Shown here: positions 8,346 to 17,142 of the stretch, in pieces
Layout of the letters: the number at the start of each line of letters is the position of its first letter
How positions within the stretch are numbered: position 1 is the stretch's first letter
DNA from: a virus
Virus record (IMG/VR): IMGVR_UViG_3300028558_000051
Coordinates: 1-40,741 of that record
Length of the DNA stretch: 40,741 nt
Reading direction: 5' to 3' (one strand)
Notes under the pieces: model-generated
Databases searched by the model: none
Told to the model about the DNA's origin: nothing
What the model saw: only the letters and a program-made list of their open reading frames with translations
Translations under genes and position numbers: made by a program

Positions 8346-8840
8346 TTGACCCAAACGCCAGCCGTCACGTTCAACTATATCGCATGGGTAGCGCGCTATC
8401 CGGGCCTCGCGGCAGTGGACTCGGATTTCGCCCAGCTTCTTTTCAATGAGGCATCGCTCTATTGCGCGAACGTTCTTGGCATTGTCTGTGATGTCAATAC
8501 GCTCAGCGCTTTGCTGAACATGCTGACGGCGCATCTGGCCTATCTCAATGCGCCGCAGCTCAATGGGCAGCCCAATACAGCCGGAACGTCGGCGCCCCCG
8601 AGCCAAGTCGGACGCGTCAGCAATGCTAGCGAGGGCTCCGTCACCGTAGCGTTCGATATGCCGAACCAACCGCAAGGCGCAGCCTGGTATCAGCAGACGC
8701 AGCCCGGCGCCGCGTTCTGGGCGGCGACGGCACGCTTCCGGACGTTCCGATATGTGCCCGGTGCCCCGATGCAACCGGCATTTCCGACCCTTGGTTCTGC
8801 GCCGTGGCCCATCGGCCCGCGTGTGTTCACGGTGAGATAA
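8346..8840 (+). CDS. DUF4054-type head-tail adaptor
   Basis: Proposed start TTG 8346 (MTQTPAVTFNYIAWVARYPG) with CCGAGG about five bases upstream. This removes the overlap with the MuF gene that an in-frame GTG at 8268 would give, and matches where family members begin. The 164-aa product has the DUF4054 traits: an N-terminal helix followed by LLFNEASLYCANVLG, then LNMLTAHLAYLNAP, and a C-terminal AWYQQTQPGAAFWAATARFR with a Pro-rich end. DUF4054 proteins form the first connector ring on the portal in contractile-tailed phages. Confidence 0.75.
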   Translation: MTQTPAVTFNYIAWVARYPGLAAVDSDFAQLLFNEASLYCANVLGIVCDVNTLSALLNMLTAHLAYLNAPQLNGQPNTAGTSAPPSQVGRVSNASEGSVTVAFDMPNQPQGAAWYQQTQPGAAFWAATARFRTFRYVPGAPMQPAFPTLGSAPWPIGPRVFTVR

Positions 8841-8842
8841 GA

Positions 8843-9292
8843 ATGGCAACCCATTACATCCAGGGCGGCGAAAAGCTGCAAGCGCGTCTCGCCGAGATTG
8901 GGCGCAATGCCAACAAGGCGGCGACGGTCAAGGTCGGGTTTTTGGAAAATGCCACTTATCCCGATGGTACGTTCGTGGCGATGATTGCTGCCATCCAAGA
9001 ATTCGGAGCGCCATCCAAAGGTATTCCGCCGCGCCCCTATTTTCGGCACATGATCGCGGCGAAATCCAATGAGTGGCCCGACGCCATTGCCAATCTGCTC
9101 GTAGTCAATAACTACGACGCAGCCTTGACGCTGGCCCAAGCCGGCGACGCGGTGGCAGGCCAACTACGGCAGAGCATCATCGACACCAATGAGCCGCCGC
9201 TGAAGCCGGCAACGATCGCGCGCAAGGGAAGCGCAAAGCCTCTGGTCGACACCGGCCATTTGCTGAACAGCATCGATTACGACGTCCGGTAA
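8843..9292 (+). CDS. HK97 gp10-like neck/tail completion protein
   Basis: The start is taken as ATG 8843, two bases after the previous stop; the 149-aa product begins MATHYIQGGEKLQARLAEIG. Family traits are the phrases KVGFLENATYPDG, VAMIAAIQEFGAP, IPPRPYFRHMIA and the C-terminal LKPATIARKGSAKPLVDTG followed by HLLNSIDYDV. These mark the HK97-gp10/virion morphogenesis type of neck or tail-completion protein. Directly past its TAA stop another frame stays open to 9482 without a normal start codon, so this gene may be followed by, or once fused with, a further segment. Confidence 0.75.
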   Translation: MATHYIQGGEKLQARLAEIGRNANKAATVKVGFLENATYPDGTFVAMIAAIQEFGAPSKGIPPRPYFRHMIAAKSNEWPDAIANLLVVNNYDAALTLAQAGDAVAGQLRQSIIDTNEPPLKPATIARKGSAKPLVDTGHLLNSIDYDVR

Positions 9293-9482
9293 AAATGCGT
9301 CTTTCAAAGCCACTGGCGAAGCGTCGGCCAATGCGTTCAATGCAGAACCGCAGATTTATGGTGCCGATGTAGTTTTTGAAGCGAGCGGCGAACCGGTTAA
9401 CACCGGCCTGGTGAACGCAGAAGGCCAGCCGATTTGGCGCTGGCCCGACCCGAAGACATTCGGTTTCGTCGGTAAGAAATGA
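9267..9482 (+). CDS. Start-less coding-like frame after the gp10-like gene
   Basis: This frame (+1 relative to the gp10-like gene) is open from 9267 to the TGA at 9480-9482, which overlaps the next ATG as ATGA. The part after the gp10-like stop reads GKNASFKATGEASANAF, then EPQIYGADVVFEASGEP and PIWRWPDPKTFGFVGKK, and looks like real protein. There is no ATG, GTG or TTG until 9411. It could be reached by +1 frameshifting at the CGG-TAA end of the upstream gene, use a rare start such as ATT 9279, or be the tail of a gene whose start was deleted. Function is unknown. Confidence 0.4.
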   Translation, partial: TASITTSGKNASFKATGEASANAFNAEPQIYGADVVFEASGEPVNTGLVNAEGQPIWRWPDPKTFGFVGKK

Positions 9483-9871
9483 ACCTCCACGCAGTCGTTG
9501 CCAATGTGGTTGCCGCTGTCAACCCGACACAAACAGTCGCGCTGCAAACCGGTAGCACGTCGACAATCGCGGCAGATTTCACAGTCACGCCAGTCTATAC
9601 TACAACCAGCGTACAGGCGCAAATCCAAGCCCTTAGCGGCAAGGATTTGCGGCAGATCGACGGCCTCAACCTGCAAGGCACGCTGCGCGCGATCTACTTC
9701 TACGGCAATGTGACCGGGCTGATCCGAGCGTCGCAATCGAACGGCTCCCTCGTCACTTTTCCTGATGGATCGGTATGGATGGTCGCTCAGGTGCTCGAAA
9801 CCTGGGGGGAAGGGCTGACGGGCGGTAACGGGTGGTGCAAGTGCGTGGTTATCGCGCAGAACGGCAAGTGA
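9479..9871 (+). CDS. Conserved myophage neck-region protein, 130 aa
   Basis: ATG 9479 overlaps the preceding TGA (ATGA). The product contains VQAQIQALSGKDLRQIDGLN, then LRAIYFYGNVTGLIR, LVTFPDGSVWMVAQVLETW and a C-terminal GWCKCVVIAQ. I recall this pattern from small proteins encoded between gp10-like and tail terminator genes of myophages, where a head-closure or connector role is presumed. No signal peptide is present. It is followed after seven bases by another small gene in the same direction. Confidence 0.65.
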   Translation: MNLHAVVANVVAAVNPTQTVALQTGSTSTIAADFTVTPVYTTTSVQAQIQALSGKDLRQIDGLNLQGTLRAIYFYGNVTGLIRASQSNGSLVTFPDGSVWMVAQVLETWGEGLTGGNGWCKCVVIAQNGK

Positions 9872-9878
9872 GGGATAG

Positions 9879-10163
9879 ATGACGAAGGACGAGGCGTTTG
9901 CCGTTTTTGAGCGCGCGGCTGCCGAGGAATATGACAGGCTCGGCATGGATGCCAGCCCGGGTTCGCCGAATCAAACGATCGCTCGCGTCATGGGCCGAGC
10001 GTTGCTGGCCGTGCAGAACATCCAAGGTCGCGAGTTCTCCTACACCGTTACAATAGGCGAGACTGCCATGAGGCTATCGGCACCAAGCGCCGATGAGCTT
10101 CAGAGCCTAATAAAACAGCTTATGTCAGCGGTATCGGCAGAGCGGGGCTTTGGGCTACGCTGA
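9879..10163 (+). CDS. Small hypothetical neck-region protein, 94 aa
   Basis: ATG 9879 follows a purine-rich GAGGGATAG. The 94-aa product begins MTKDEAFAVFERAAAEEYD and is mostly helical with a central strand pair (FSYTVTIGETAMRLS) and a C-terminal amphipathic helix (LQSLIKQLMSAVSAERG). I do not recognise the family. It lies two bases upstream of the neck terminator gene, so it is almost certainly part of the same late operon. Confidence 0.6.
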   Translation: MTKDEAFAVFERAAAEEYDRLGMDASPGSPNQTIARVMGRALLAVQNIQGREFSYTVTIGETAMRLSAPSADELQSLIKQLMSAVSAERGFGLR

Positions 10164-10165
10164 TC

Positions 10166-11005
10166 ATGGCGATCCCGACGCTGTCGTTCTCTGAAAGTCA
10201 GGCATTTACCGCTTTAGGATCGTTTCTACTCGGCATCTCCACTCCGTTGGATCCCACGCAGCCAATGCGGGTCATCCGCGGGCAGGCCGGCAACAACCAG
10301 GTGCCGGAGCCGAGTGGTCCCGACTTCATCGTGATGACGCCGCTCCGACAGAAGCGGCTTGCCACCAACGACACGACGTATCAGGACAATGTGCTGACGG
10401 GATCGATCTCGGACACGACCCTCATCGTCACGGAGATTGCTCAAGCTCAAAGCCCGCTCGGCGCGGGAATGCTGATCATCGACGGCAACTGGCCGCAGGT
10501 CATCGCCGCGAACACGACGATCATCGAACAGTTGACCGGGCCAGAAGGGAGCGTCGGAACTTACCGAGTTTCGGTATCGCAGAACCTGCCGAGCCAAGCC
10601 CTTTACGTGGGCGTTCGTTCCGATCTGGTGCCGACCGAATGGACGGTGCAGCTTGACATCCACGGCCCCAACAGCGGCAACAACACCAAAATCATCGAGG
10701 GGCTGTTTCGCTCGGATTACGGTACGTTCGCGATCGGCGAGCCGTCAGATTGGCAGCTCGTGCCGCTCTACTGCGATGAAGCTCGCGAAGTTCCCTTCGT
10801 CAATGATCAGCAGAAATATGAATACCGCTGGTCGATGGATGCGGTGATGCAGATCAACCCGATCATCGGCACGCCGGCGCAGTTCTTCGATCAAGTCGAG
10901 CTACAAACGATCGAAGCCTATCCCCGATACGTCGAGGGCGACGAACGCGCCGCACCGCCTATCGATCCGCCGACAAATCCGGGCGGGTTGGTGCCGCGGC
11001 CGTAG
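10166..11005 (+). CDS. Phage neck/tail terminator protein with beta insert
   Basis: The 279-aa product starts MAIPTLSFSESQAFTALGS and resembles the phage neck terminator (gp12-like/LIC_12616) type encoded immediately before sheath genes. Landmarks are VIRGQAGNNQVPEPSGPDFI, the TEWTVQLDIHGPNSGNNTKI region and a C-terminal EYRWSMDAVMQINPI. Between ~73 and ~145 sits one copy of the same Gly/Thr-rich beta module found in cement, sheath and gpJ-like proteins (VLTGSISDTTLIVTEI ... SVGTYRVSVSQ). The protein probably caps the tail tube and joins it to the head. The 93 bases to the sheath start hold only its ribosome site. Confidence 0.75.
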   Translation: MAIPTLSFSESQAFTALGSFLLGISTPLDPTQPMRVIRGQAGNNQVPEPSGPDFIVMTPLRQKRLATNDTTYQDNVLTGSISDTTLIVTEIAQAQSPLGAGMLIIDGNWPQVIAANTTIIEQLTGPEGSVGTYRVSVSQNLPSQALYVGVRSDLVPTEWTVQLDIHGPNSGNNTKIIEGLFRSDYGTFAIGEPSDWQLVPLYCDEAREVPFVNDQQKYEYRWSMDAVMQINPIIGTPAQFFDQVELQTIEAYPRYVEGDERAAPPIDPPTNPGGLVPRP

Positions 11006-11098
11006 TGATCCGCTACGTCGCTCTCTCCGCAGCGCCCTAATTTTGACTCCAAAAGCCTGAGAGAGTTCGCCCTTCCTCTCTTCTGAGGATCATAACAC

Positions 11099-13093
11099 AT
11101 GGCTGAATTTATCACCCCCGCGATCTCCGCGGGACAGCTCGTTACGGTCACGTCGAACGTCCTGCCAGCGGGCGGGAACGCGCTCAACCTGATCGAGACG
11201 ATGCTGACGCAGAATTGGCGTGTGCCGATCGGCAGCGTCTATCAGTTCGCCAGCCCGACCGACGTCGCCGCGTTCTTCGGCCAGAATACTACGCAAGCCG
11301 GACTTGCGAGCGTCTATTTCAACGGGTTCAACAACTCGAACGTAAAGCCGGGCCTGCTCAATTTCTGGCGGCACGCGACCACTGCGGTCGGTGCGTATCT
11401 GCGGGGCGGCAATGTCTCGGGTCTCAGCCTCACGCAGTTACAGGCCCTGAACGGCACGCTCAGCGTCACCATCGATGCGGTGCTGAAATCGGGCGATGTC
11501 GATCTGTCCACCGCGACCAGCTTTTCGAGCGCGGCGCAGATCATTCAGGACACCCTCGGCATTGAGGGCGAGGCGGCCGCGAGCTTTACCGCATCGATCG
11601 GCGCGACATTCACCGGAACCGCCTCGGGCACAAATCTGACGGTCACGAGCGTCGCCGGCGTCATCACGCCAGGTTCGGCAGCGACTGCCACGATTTCAGG
11701 CACGGGGATCACGAGCGGCACCTATATCGTCAGTCAAACGTCGGGAACCACAGGGGGCGCTGGTGTCTATGTGACCAGCCAGCCCAGTACGGCATCGGGC
11801 ACGTCTATTACCATGACCAGCACCCAGATGACCGTGACGGGCACCCCGACAGGCACATTGGCGGTTGGCCAGCTCGTCTCCGGCGCAGGGGTCACGGCCG
11901 ACAGCTTTATCAGTGGCATGGCGTCGGACACTTCCGGCGCCGCCGGCACTTACACGCTCACCAACAGCATGCAGGTAGAGAGCGAATCAATGACTTCGGC
12001 GTGGCCTGCCGTTGCCTATGACAGCGTCTTCGGGGCCTTCATCATCCATTCCGGCACGACCGGCGCAAACTCGACGATCACCTTTGCCGCAACCGATGCG
12101 TTTGCATCCTCGCTCAAGTTGACCCAAGCAACCGGAGCCGTGCTGTCGCAAGGAACGGCGGCCTATACCCCGGCATCATCGATGAACGCGATTACCGCGA
12201 TCACGCAGAATTGGGTCACCTTCCAGACCGATTGGGAGCCGAGCGACAGCGACAAGGAAGGCTTCGCCGCCTGGGCAAGCGGTCAGAATGGCGGCACGCT
12301 GAACCGCTACGGCTACATCATGTGGGATACGAACGTGCTTGATACCGAGCAGGGCGGTCCCTCTCCGCCGGCCGCGTATATCAATGCCGGGCAATTGTCC
12401 GGGACGGTGATGATCTACCAGAACCCGGACATCACGACGCTGCCCGGCGAAAAAGCCGCTTTCTTCGCCGGTATGGTCGCCTCGGTCGATTACACCGAAA
12501 CGAACGGCGATGTGACTTTCGCCGGCAAAGGGCAATCCGGGCTGCTGCCCGATATCACGGATGGGAACGTCGCGGTCATTCTCGCGGGCAATCCTCAAGT
12601 GCAGGGTTCGTTCGGTTACGGGATCAATTTTTACGGCGATTACACGACAGCGAACCAAGCCTTCATCCAGTGGCAACGTGGTCTCGTCTCGGGGCCGTTC
12701 ACGTGGGCCGACGACTATTTCAACCAGATCTGGTTCAACAACCAGTGCCAACTCGCGCTCATGCTGCTGACGACGACGGCGAAATCGCTGCCGTATGCGC
12801 CGCCAGGCTATGCGATGGTCGAGGCGGTATTGCTCGATCCGATATCGCAAGCGCTGAACTTCGGCATGATCGTACCAGGTGTCACGCTGTCGAATGCCCA
12901 GATCGCCCAGATCAACAGCGCAGCAGGCAATACCAACGCCGCAACTGCCGTAGCGAACCAGGGCTATTATCTCCAAGTCAAGCCGGCCATCGCGCAGGTG
13001 CGACAGAGCCGCACGTCGCCGCCATGCACGATATTTTATTCGACTGGTGAAAGCATCCAAAGTATCAATCTCGCGAGCGTTCAAGTACAATAA
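11099..13093 (+). CDS. Tail sheath protein, DUF3383 family, with beta inserts
   Basis: The 664-aa product begins MAEFITPAISAGQLVTVTSN, behind a GAGG ribosome site. It is a DUF3383-type contractile sheath protein: an N-terminal FASPTDVAAFFGQNTTQAG, a central FQTDWEPSDSDKEGFAAWAS segment and a C-terminal ATAVANQGYYLQVKPAIAQ. About 130 residues (~165-300) of Gly/Ser/Thr-rich beta modules are inserted in the N-terminal third, making it longer than typical members. It identifies the virus as contractile-tailed. The tube gene, normally next, lies 7.3 kb further on. Confidence 0.88.
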   Translation: MAEFITPAISAGQLVTVTSNVLPAGGNALNLIETMLTQNWRVPIGSVYQFASPTDVAAFFGQNTTQAGLASVYFNGFNNSNVKPGLLNFWRHATTAVGAYLRGGNVSGLSLTQLQALNGTLSVTIDAVLKSGDVDLSTATSFSSAAQIIQDTLGIEGEAAASFTASIGATFTGTASGTNLTVTSVAGVITPGSAATATISGTGITSGTYIVSQTSGTTGGAGVYVTSQPSTASGTSITMTSTQMTVTGTPTGTLAVGQLVSGAGVTADSFISGMASDTSGAAGTYTLTNSMQVESESMTSAWPAVAYDSVFGAFIIHSGTTGANSTITFAATDAFASSLKLTQATGAVLSQGTAAYTPASSMNAITAITQNWVTFQTDWEPSDSDKEGFAAWASGQNGGTLNRYGYIMWDTNVLDTEQGGPSPPAAYINAGQLSGTVMIYQNPDITTLPGEKAAFFAGMVASVDYTETNGDVTFAGKGQSGLLPDITDGNVAVILAGNPQVQGSFGYGINFYGDYTTANQAFIQWQRGLVSGPFTWADDYFNQIWFNNQCQLALMLLTTTAKSLPYAPPGYAMVEAVLLDPISQALNFGMIVPGVTLSNAQIAQINSAAGNTNAATAVANQGYYLQVKPAIAQVRQSRTSPPCTIFYSTGESIQSINLASVQVQ

Positions 13094-13097
13094 CAAG

Positions 13098-13715
13098 ATG
13101 ACGCATGAAGAACGTAAGAAACGGCAGCGCGAATATAACAAGCGCTACTACGAAAAGAACTACGACCGCGAACGATTGCGTTCAGCCAAATATCGCCAAA
13201 ACAATCCTGATGCTCATAAGGCCGCCACAATGGCGTGGCGCGCTAGGAACGAAGATCGCTTTCTTAAAATGCGACGTGACTGGCGAACCGCTAATGTCGA
13301 GGCGCGCCGTCAATATCGGAAAGCATATCGCCAGGAAAATGCCGAAGCGGTAGCGGCGAGTGAGCGCGCTTATCGCCAGAATAATCCAGACAAAATGCAG
13401 GCGTTGCGGAAGCGGCGCTTGATCGAACAGCCTGAGCAAAACCGATTTGCCAGATCTATTCGGCGGGCTCGCGAGAAACAGGCTTTCCCCGAATGGGCCG
13501 ATCACAAGATCATGCGGGCGATCTATCGAGAAGCCGCGCGACTGACGAAAGAGACTGGCATCGCGCACGACGTGGATCACATCGTGCCGTTGGCAGGCAA
13601 AAATGTCTGCGGGCTGCATTGGGAAGGAAATCTCCGCATCGTCACGGCGGCGGAAAATCGGGAAAAGAGCAACCGATTTTTGCCCGAGCTGGTTGAAGGG
13701 GCCTCCAGAGCATAA
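13098..13715 (+). CDS. HNH homing-type endonuclease
   Basis: ATG 13098 lies five bases after the sheath stop. The 205-aa product is strongly basic. Its N-terminal two thirds consists of repeated YR..N...A-type helices (KYRQNNPDAHKAA, YRQENAEAVAASERAYRQNN) that probably grip DNA. The C-terminus is an HNH nuclease: HDVDHIVPLAGKNVCGLHW, then NLRIVTAAENREKSNRF, with the DH and N residues expected at the metal site. Such free-standing genes spread by cutting cognate sites in related phages. It borders the cassette that separates sheath and tube, so it could have driven acquisition of that cassette; this link is inference. Confidence 0.85.
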   Translation: MTHEERKKRQREYNKRYYEKNYDRERLRSAKYRQNNPDAHKAATMAWRARNEDRFLKMRRDWRTANVEARRQYRKAYRQENAEAVAASERAYRQNNPDKMQALRKRRLIEQPEQNRFARSIRRAREKQAFPEWADHKIMRAIYREAARLTKETGIAHDVDHIVPLAGKNVCGLHWEGNLRIVTAAENREKSNRFLPELVEGASRA

Positions 13716-13731
13716 TGGACGAGAGCATACA

Positions 13732-16700
13732 GTGCAGCGACATGTAAGCCATTCGATAGTCTCAGTAGCTATATTGTGGACCGGCGCCGCTATGGCGCAG
13801 ACCGCGCCGCTGCCCTCCGGCTACCAGTTCACCGCAACCGCGACCACCACTCTGACGCCCGGGACGACATCCAGTCGCACTGCGATCTCGAGCGTACCGA
13901 CAGCGCTGGTCACAAATCAGGGGGTGACGCCGGCTTGTGTAGCATTCGGCGGCTCGTCGGTGACCGCCATATGGCCCTGCGCTAATCTGTCCAACTCGCT
14001 GGTGAATCCGGGACAGACGCTCAACCTCGCAGTCAATGGCGCCGGGTACCTTGCGGGCATCACCGGGACCGGAACAGCGACACTCTCGATCCAGCAGGGC
14101 TATTTTTCGCCGCCTACGTCAGGAGGGTTGGCGTCCACAGTCAGTCAGGGCAGCGCGGGTTCCGCGTCGCAGGCATGGTTTAATCAGCTCGTACTTGGCG
14201 GCGCAGTTGTCTCTGCGACGAATGCCCTTCCGGTTCAGCCCGGTTCGGGTGCGACGTTTCCCGTCAGCGGAACATTCTGGCAGGCAACGCAGCCGATCTC
14301 CGCTGTATCGCTGCCATTGCCTTCGGGCGCGGCTACGCAGACGACGCTGGCAGCGATCCTGACGGCGCTCGGCTCGCCGATGCAACAGACCGGCGGGTCA
14401 GTCTCGCTCGCTGCGGCGCTTCCGGCCGGTTCCAATACGCTTGGCGCCGTGACTCAGGCATCGGGGCCGTGGACTTCCAATATAACCCAGTTCGGCGGTA
14501 ACGCGATTGCGACGGGGACGGGCGTAAGCGGAGCCGGCATCCCTCGGGTGACGATCTCGAATGATAGCTCGTTGGCGCCCAACCAGAGTGTCAATCTCTC
14601 GCAAATCGCCGGGATCACGACTTCGACTGGAGCCGGCGCGGCAGGAGTCGGGTCTCAGCGCGTAGCCGTGGGACAGGATGCTTCGACCATCGCCGGTTCC
14701 GCTCCCCCGACAGCAGCCACTCCCTTTGATGTTACGTTGGCGCTCGGCGGATCGCTGGTGACATCTGGCAACCCGTTGCCGATCATCTGCGAGTCAGGGT
14801 GTTCAGGGGGAGGAAGCGGCGGCGGAACATCGCTGGCGGATGCGTCATCATTCACGCAGGGCACTACGGCCCTGACGCCGATCGGCGGCATCTACACGAC
14901 TTCGCCCACCTCCTTGTCTTCGGGACAAGCCGGCGTTGCCAGGCTTACGGCGACGCGGTTGCTCATGGGGAACTTGCCTGATCTGGAGGCAACGCTCGGG
15001 CCTGGGGCGGCACCGTCCGACATGATCGTCTCCGGCTTGCAGTACAACACGTCGCCTCCTGCGCCGAGCAATGGTCAGACAGTCGCCTTACAGGGCGACT
15101 CGGGCGGGAACCTGTTGGTTGACCTGAAAACTTCGCTCCCCGCCGGTGCCAACACCATCGGTGCCGTGACGCAAGCGTCGGGGCCATGGACGGTCAGCCA
15201 GCCCACCGCAGCGAACCTCAATGCCACCGTCGTCGGAGCCGGCACGGCAGGTTCGCCGGCTGGCGGTGTAGTCTCGATCCAAGGCGTCACAAGCGGTCAG
15301 GCCGTTCCCGTCTCTGCGGCGTCGCTGCCGCTGCCGTCAAATGCAGCTCAGGAAACGGGCGGTAATCTTGCTACTCTTGCCGGCACGGTATCCGGCGGGA
15401 AGGTCGCGGTCTCGGGCACGTTCTGGCAGACGACGCAGCCGATAAGCGCAGCGTCGTTGCCGCTGCCGACCGGCGCCGCGACCGCCGCCAACCAGTCCAG
15501 CGTGCAGGGCACGGTCGCGGCGGGCACCGCACCCTCAAATGCCGTTATGGCGGGGCTGGTCTATAACTCAGCGGCTCCCACGCCGTCCAACGGACAAGCC
15601 CTCGCGCTGCAAGGCGATGCCTCGGGGAATCTCAAGGTCGATATCGCGACTAGCGCCACTATCTCGACCAACGTCGCCCAGGTGAACGGCTCAACGGTGT
15701 CCACCGGGGCCGGTGCTGCGGGAGGTGGCGCGCAGCGCGTGACCGTCGCCGAGGACACCAACACGATCGCCGGCAGTGCGCCGCCCACTACTTCTTCTCC
15801 GTTTGACGTGAGCCTCGTGCAGGGCGGAGCGGTCATCGGCGCTCTCAACGGTCTCTATGTGCAACCGGGCACCGGCGCGACATTCCCGGTCAGTGCCGCA
15901 TCACTTCCTCTGCCGAGCGGCGCGGCGATCTCGGCTGATCAGTGCGGCTGGGAGAGTGGATCTCCTTGCTACAGTGAGGGGCTTGGCACCGCTGGTTCGC
16001 CAAGCGGAGGGATTTTCACCGTCCAGGGCGTAAGCGGCGGCACCGCTCTATCGGTCTCGGCGGCTTCTCTCCCGCTACCCTCCGGTGCGGCAACCGCAGC
16101 AAATCAAACCGACGTTCAAGGTGTCGTCGGAGCCGGCACGGCCCCTGCGAGCATGGCGGTCGCCGGTCTCGTCTACAATTCTTCACCGCTTACGCCATCG
16201 GACGGGCAATCTCTCGCGCTACAGGGAGATGCCTCGGGCTATCTGTACACGGATGTCAAAGCGCTGCCTTCGATCCCGGCGGGCTCGAATACGATCGGGG
16301 CCGTTACACAAGCCTCCGGGCCGTGGACAGAAAATCTTACGCAGATCGACGGCAATGCGGTCCTGACCGGAGCCGGCGCCGTGGGCGCGGGATCGGTGCG
16401 AGTTGCCGTGGGCCAGGATGGGACCACGATCGCGGGGTCTTCTCCCCCGACGACGAGTTCGCCGTTTGATGTAGCCTTGGTGCAGGGCGGCGCCGTGATT
16501 GGAAGCACCAACGGCCTCTATACCCAGCCCGCGTCCGGCGCAACCTTCCCGGTGAGCGCGGCGAGCCTACCGCTTCCCACCGGAGCCTCGACGGCCGCCA
16601 ATCAGTGCGGATCGAGCAGCGGCGCGCCTTGCTACGCGGAGGGGCTGGGGACGGCCGGGTCTCCCGCCGGCGGCATCGTGAGCATTCAGGGCGTGTCCGG

Positions 16701-17142
16701 CGGAACGGTCGTCCCGGCGAACATTTCTCAAATCGCCGGCGGCTCGGTGCCGTCGCTCGGTACGGGCATTCTCGGCATATCGCCTGCGCCCACCGCGGCT
16801 GCGGGCGCAGGCATCGTTCCTGTCGCTTCAGCATCGGCCGAAGCGTCTCACGTCCTCAAATCGAGTGCGGGCAATTTCTATTCCGGCTCGGCCTTTAACG
16901 CGACGACGACGGCCGGCATCTGCATGCTGATCAACGCGACCGCCGCACCGACGACGGGAAGTTCGGTCACGCCCTTGGCGTGGAGCTACCTGCCGGCGAG
17001 CGGGCAATGCAGCATATCGACGCTCGGCGGCCCTCCGGCTTATTTCTCGACGGGAATCGTGTTTCTCGTCTCATCAAACGCCAGTCCCTTTACCTTCACG
17101 TCTGGCACGATCACCGCAGCCATCTCGGGGATGGTGCAATGA
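13732..17142 (+). CDS. Giant repetitive exported fibre-like protein, 1136 aa
   Basis: Start GTG 13732 is chosen because it gives a signal peptide (VQRHVSHSIVSVAILWTGAA then MA|Q, cut near residue 22). The rest is low-complexity Ala/Gly/Ser/Thr/Pro sequence built of degenerate repeats: TIGAVTQASGPWT-like units occur three times (codons near 14430, 15150, 16290), FPVSAASLPLPSGAATAANQ-like units at least six times, and PCYSEGLGTAGSPSGGI-type units with cysteines. A non-repeated C-terminal ~110 residues (GICMLINATAAPTTGSS, IVFLVSSNASPF) looks like a beta-sandwich. These repeats are familiar from phage long tail fibre-like proteins. The stop overlaps the next ATG. Confidence 0.7.
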   Translation: MQRHVSHSIVSVAILWTGAAMAQTAPLPSGYQFTATATTTLTPGTTSSRTAISSVPTALVTNQGVTPACVAFGGSSVTAIWPCANLSNSLVNPGQTLNLAVNGAGYLAGITGTGTATLSIQQGYFSPPTSGGLASTVSQGSAGSASQAWFNQLVLGGAVVSATNALPVQPGSGATFPVSGTFWQATQPISAVSLPLPSGAATQTTLAAILTALGSPMQQTGGSVSLAAALPAGSNTLGAVTQASGPWTSNITQFGGNAIATGTGVSGAGIPRVTISNDSSLAPNQSVNLSQIAGITTSTGAGAAGVGSQRVAVGQDASTIAGSAPPTAATPFDVTLALGGSLVTSGNPLPIICESGCSGGGSGGGTSLADASSFTQGTTALTPIGGIYTTSPTSLSSGQAGVARLTATRLLMGNLPDLEATLGPGAAPSDMIVSGLQYNTSPPAPSNGQTVALQGDSGGNLLVDLKTSLPAGANTIGAVTQASGPWTVSQPTAANLNATVVGAGTAGSPAGGVVSIQGVTSGQAVPVSAASLPLPSNAAQETGGNLATLAGTVSGGKVAVSGTFWQTTQPISAASLPLPTGAATAANQSSVQGTVAAGTAPSNAVMAGLVYNSAAPTPSNGQALALQGDASGNLKVDIATSATISTNVAQVNGSTVSTGAGAAGGGAQRVTVAEDTNTIAGSAPPTTSSPFDVSLVQGGAVIGALNGLYVQPGTGATFPVSAASLPLPSGAAISADQCGWESGSPCYSEGLGTAGSPSGGIFTVQGVSGGTALSVSAASLPLPSGAATAANQTDVQGVVGAGTAPASMAVAGLVYNSSPLTPSDGQSLALQGDASGYLYTDVKALPSIPAGSNTIGAVTQASGPWTENLTQIDGNAVLTGAGAVGAGSVRVAVGQDGTTIAGSSPPTTSSPFDVALVQGGAVIGSTNGLYTQPASGATFPVSAASLPLPTGASTAANQCGSSSGAPCYAEGLGTAGSPAGGIVSIQGVSGGTVVPANISQIAGGSVPSLGTGILGISPAPTAAAGAGIVPVASASAEASHVLKSSAGNFYSGSAFNATTTAGICMLINATAAPTTGSSVTPLAWSYLPASGQCSISTLGGPPAYFSTGIVFLVSSNASPFTFTSGTITAAISGMVQ

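Noticed and set aside
13047-13097. Longer HNH start overlapping the sheath gene
   Set aside because: ATG 13098 lies just after the sheath stop and begins a typical basic helix; the longer form would overlap 47 bases of sheath coding sequence.
13603-13731. Upstream extension of the 1136-aa repeat protein
   Set aside because: The extension runs through the HNH coding region in another frame and would bury the signal peptide, so GTG 13732 is preferred.
15000-16600. CRISPR-like array in the repeat protein gene
   Set aside because: The repeats are degenerate, coding, long and irregularly spaced, as expected for protein repeats rather than CRISPR.
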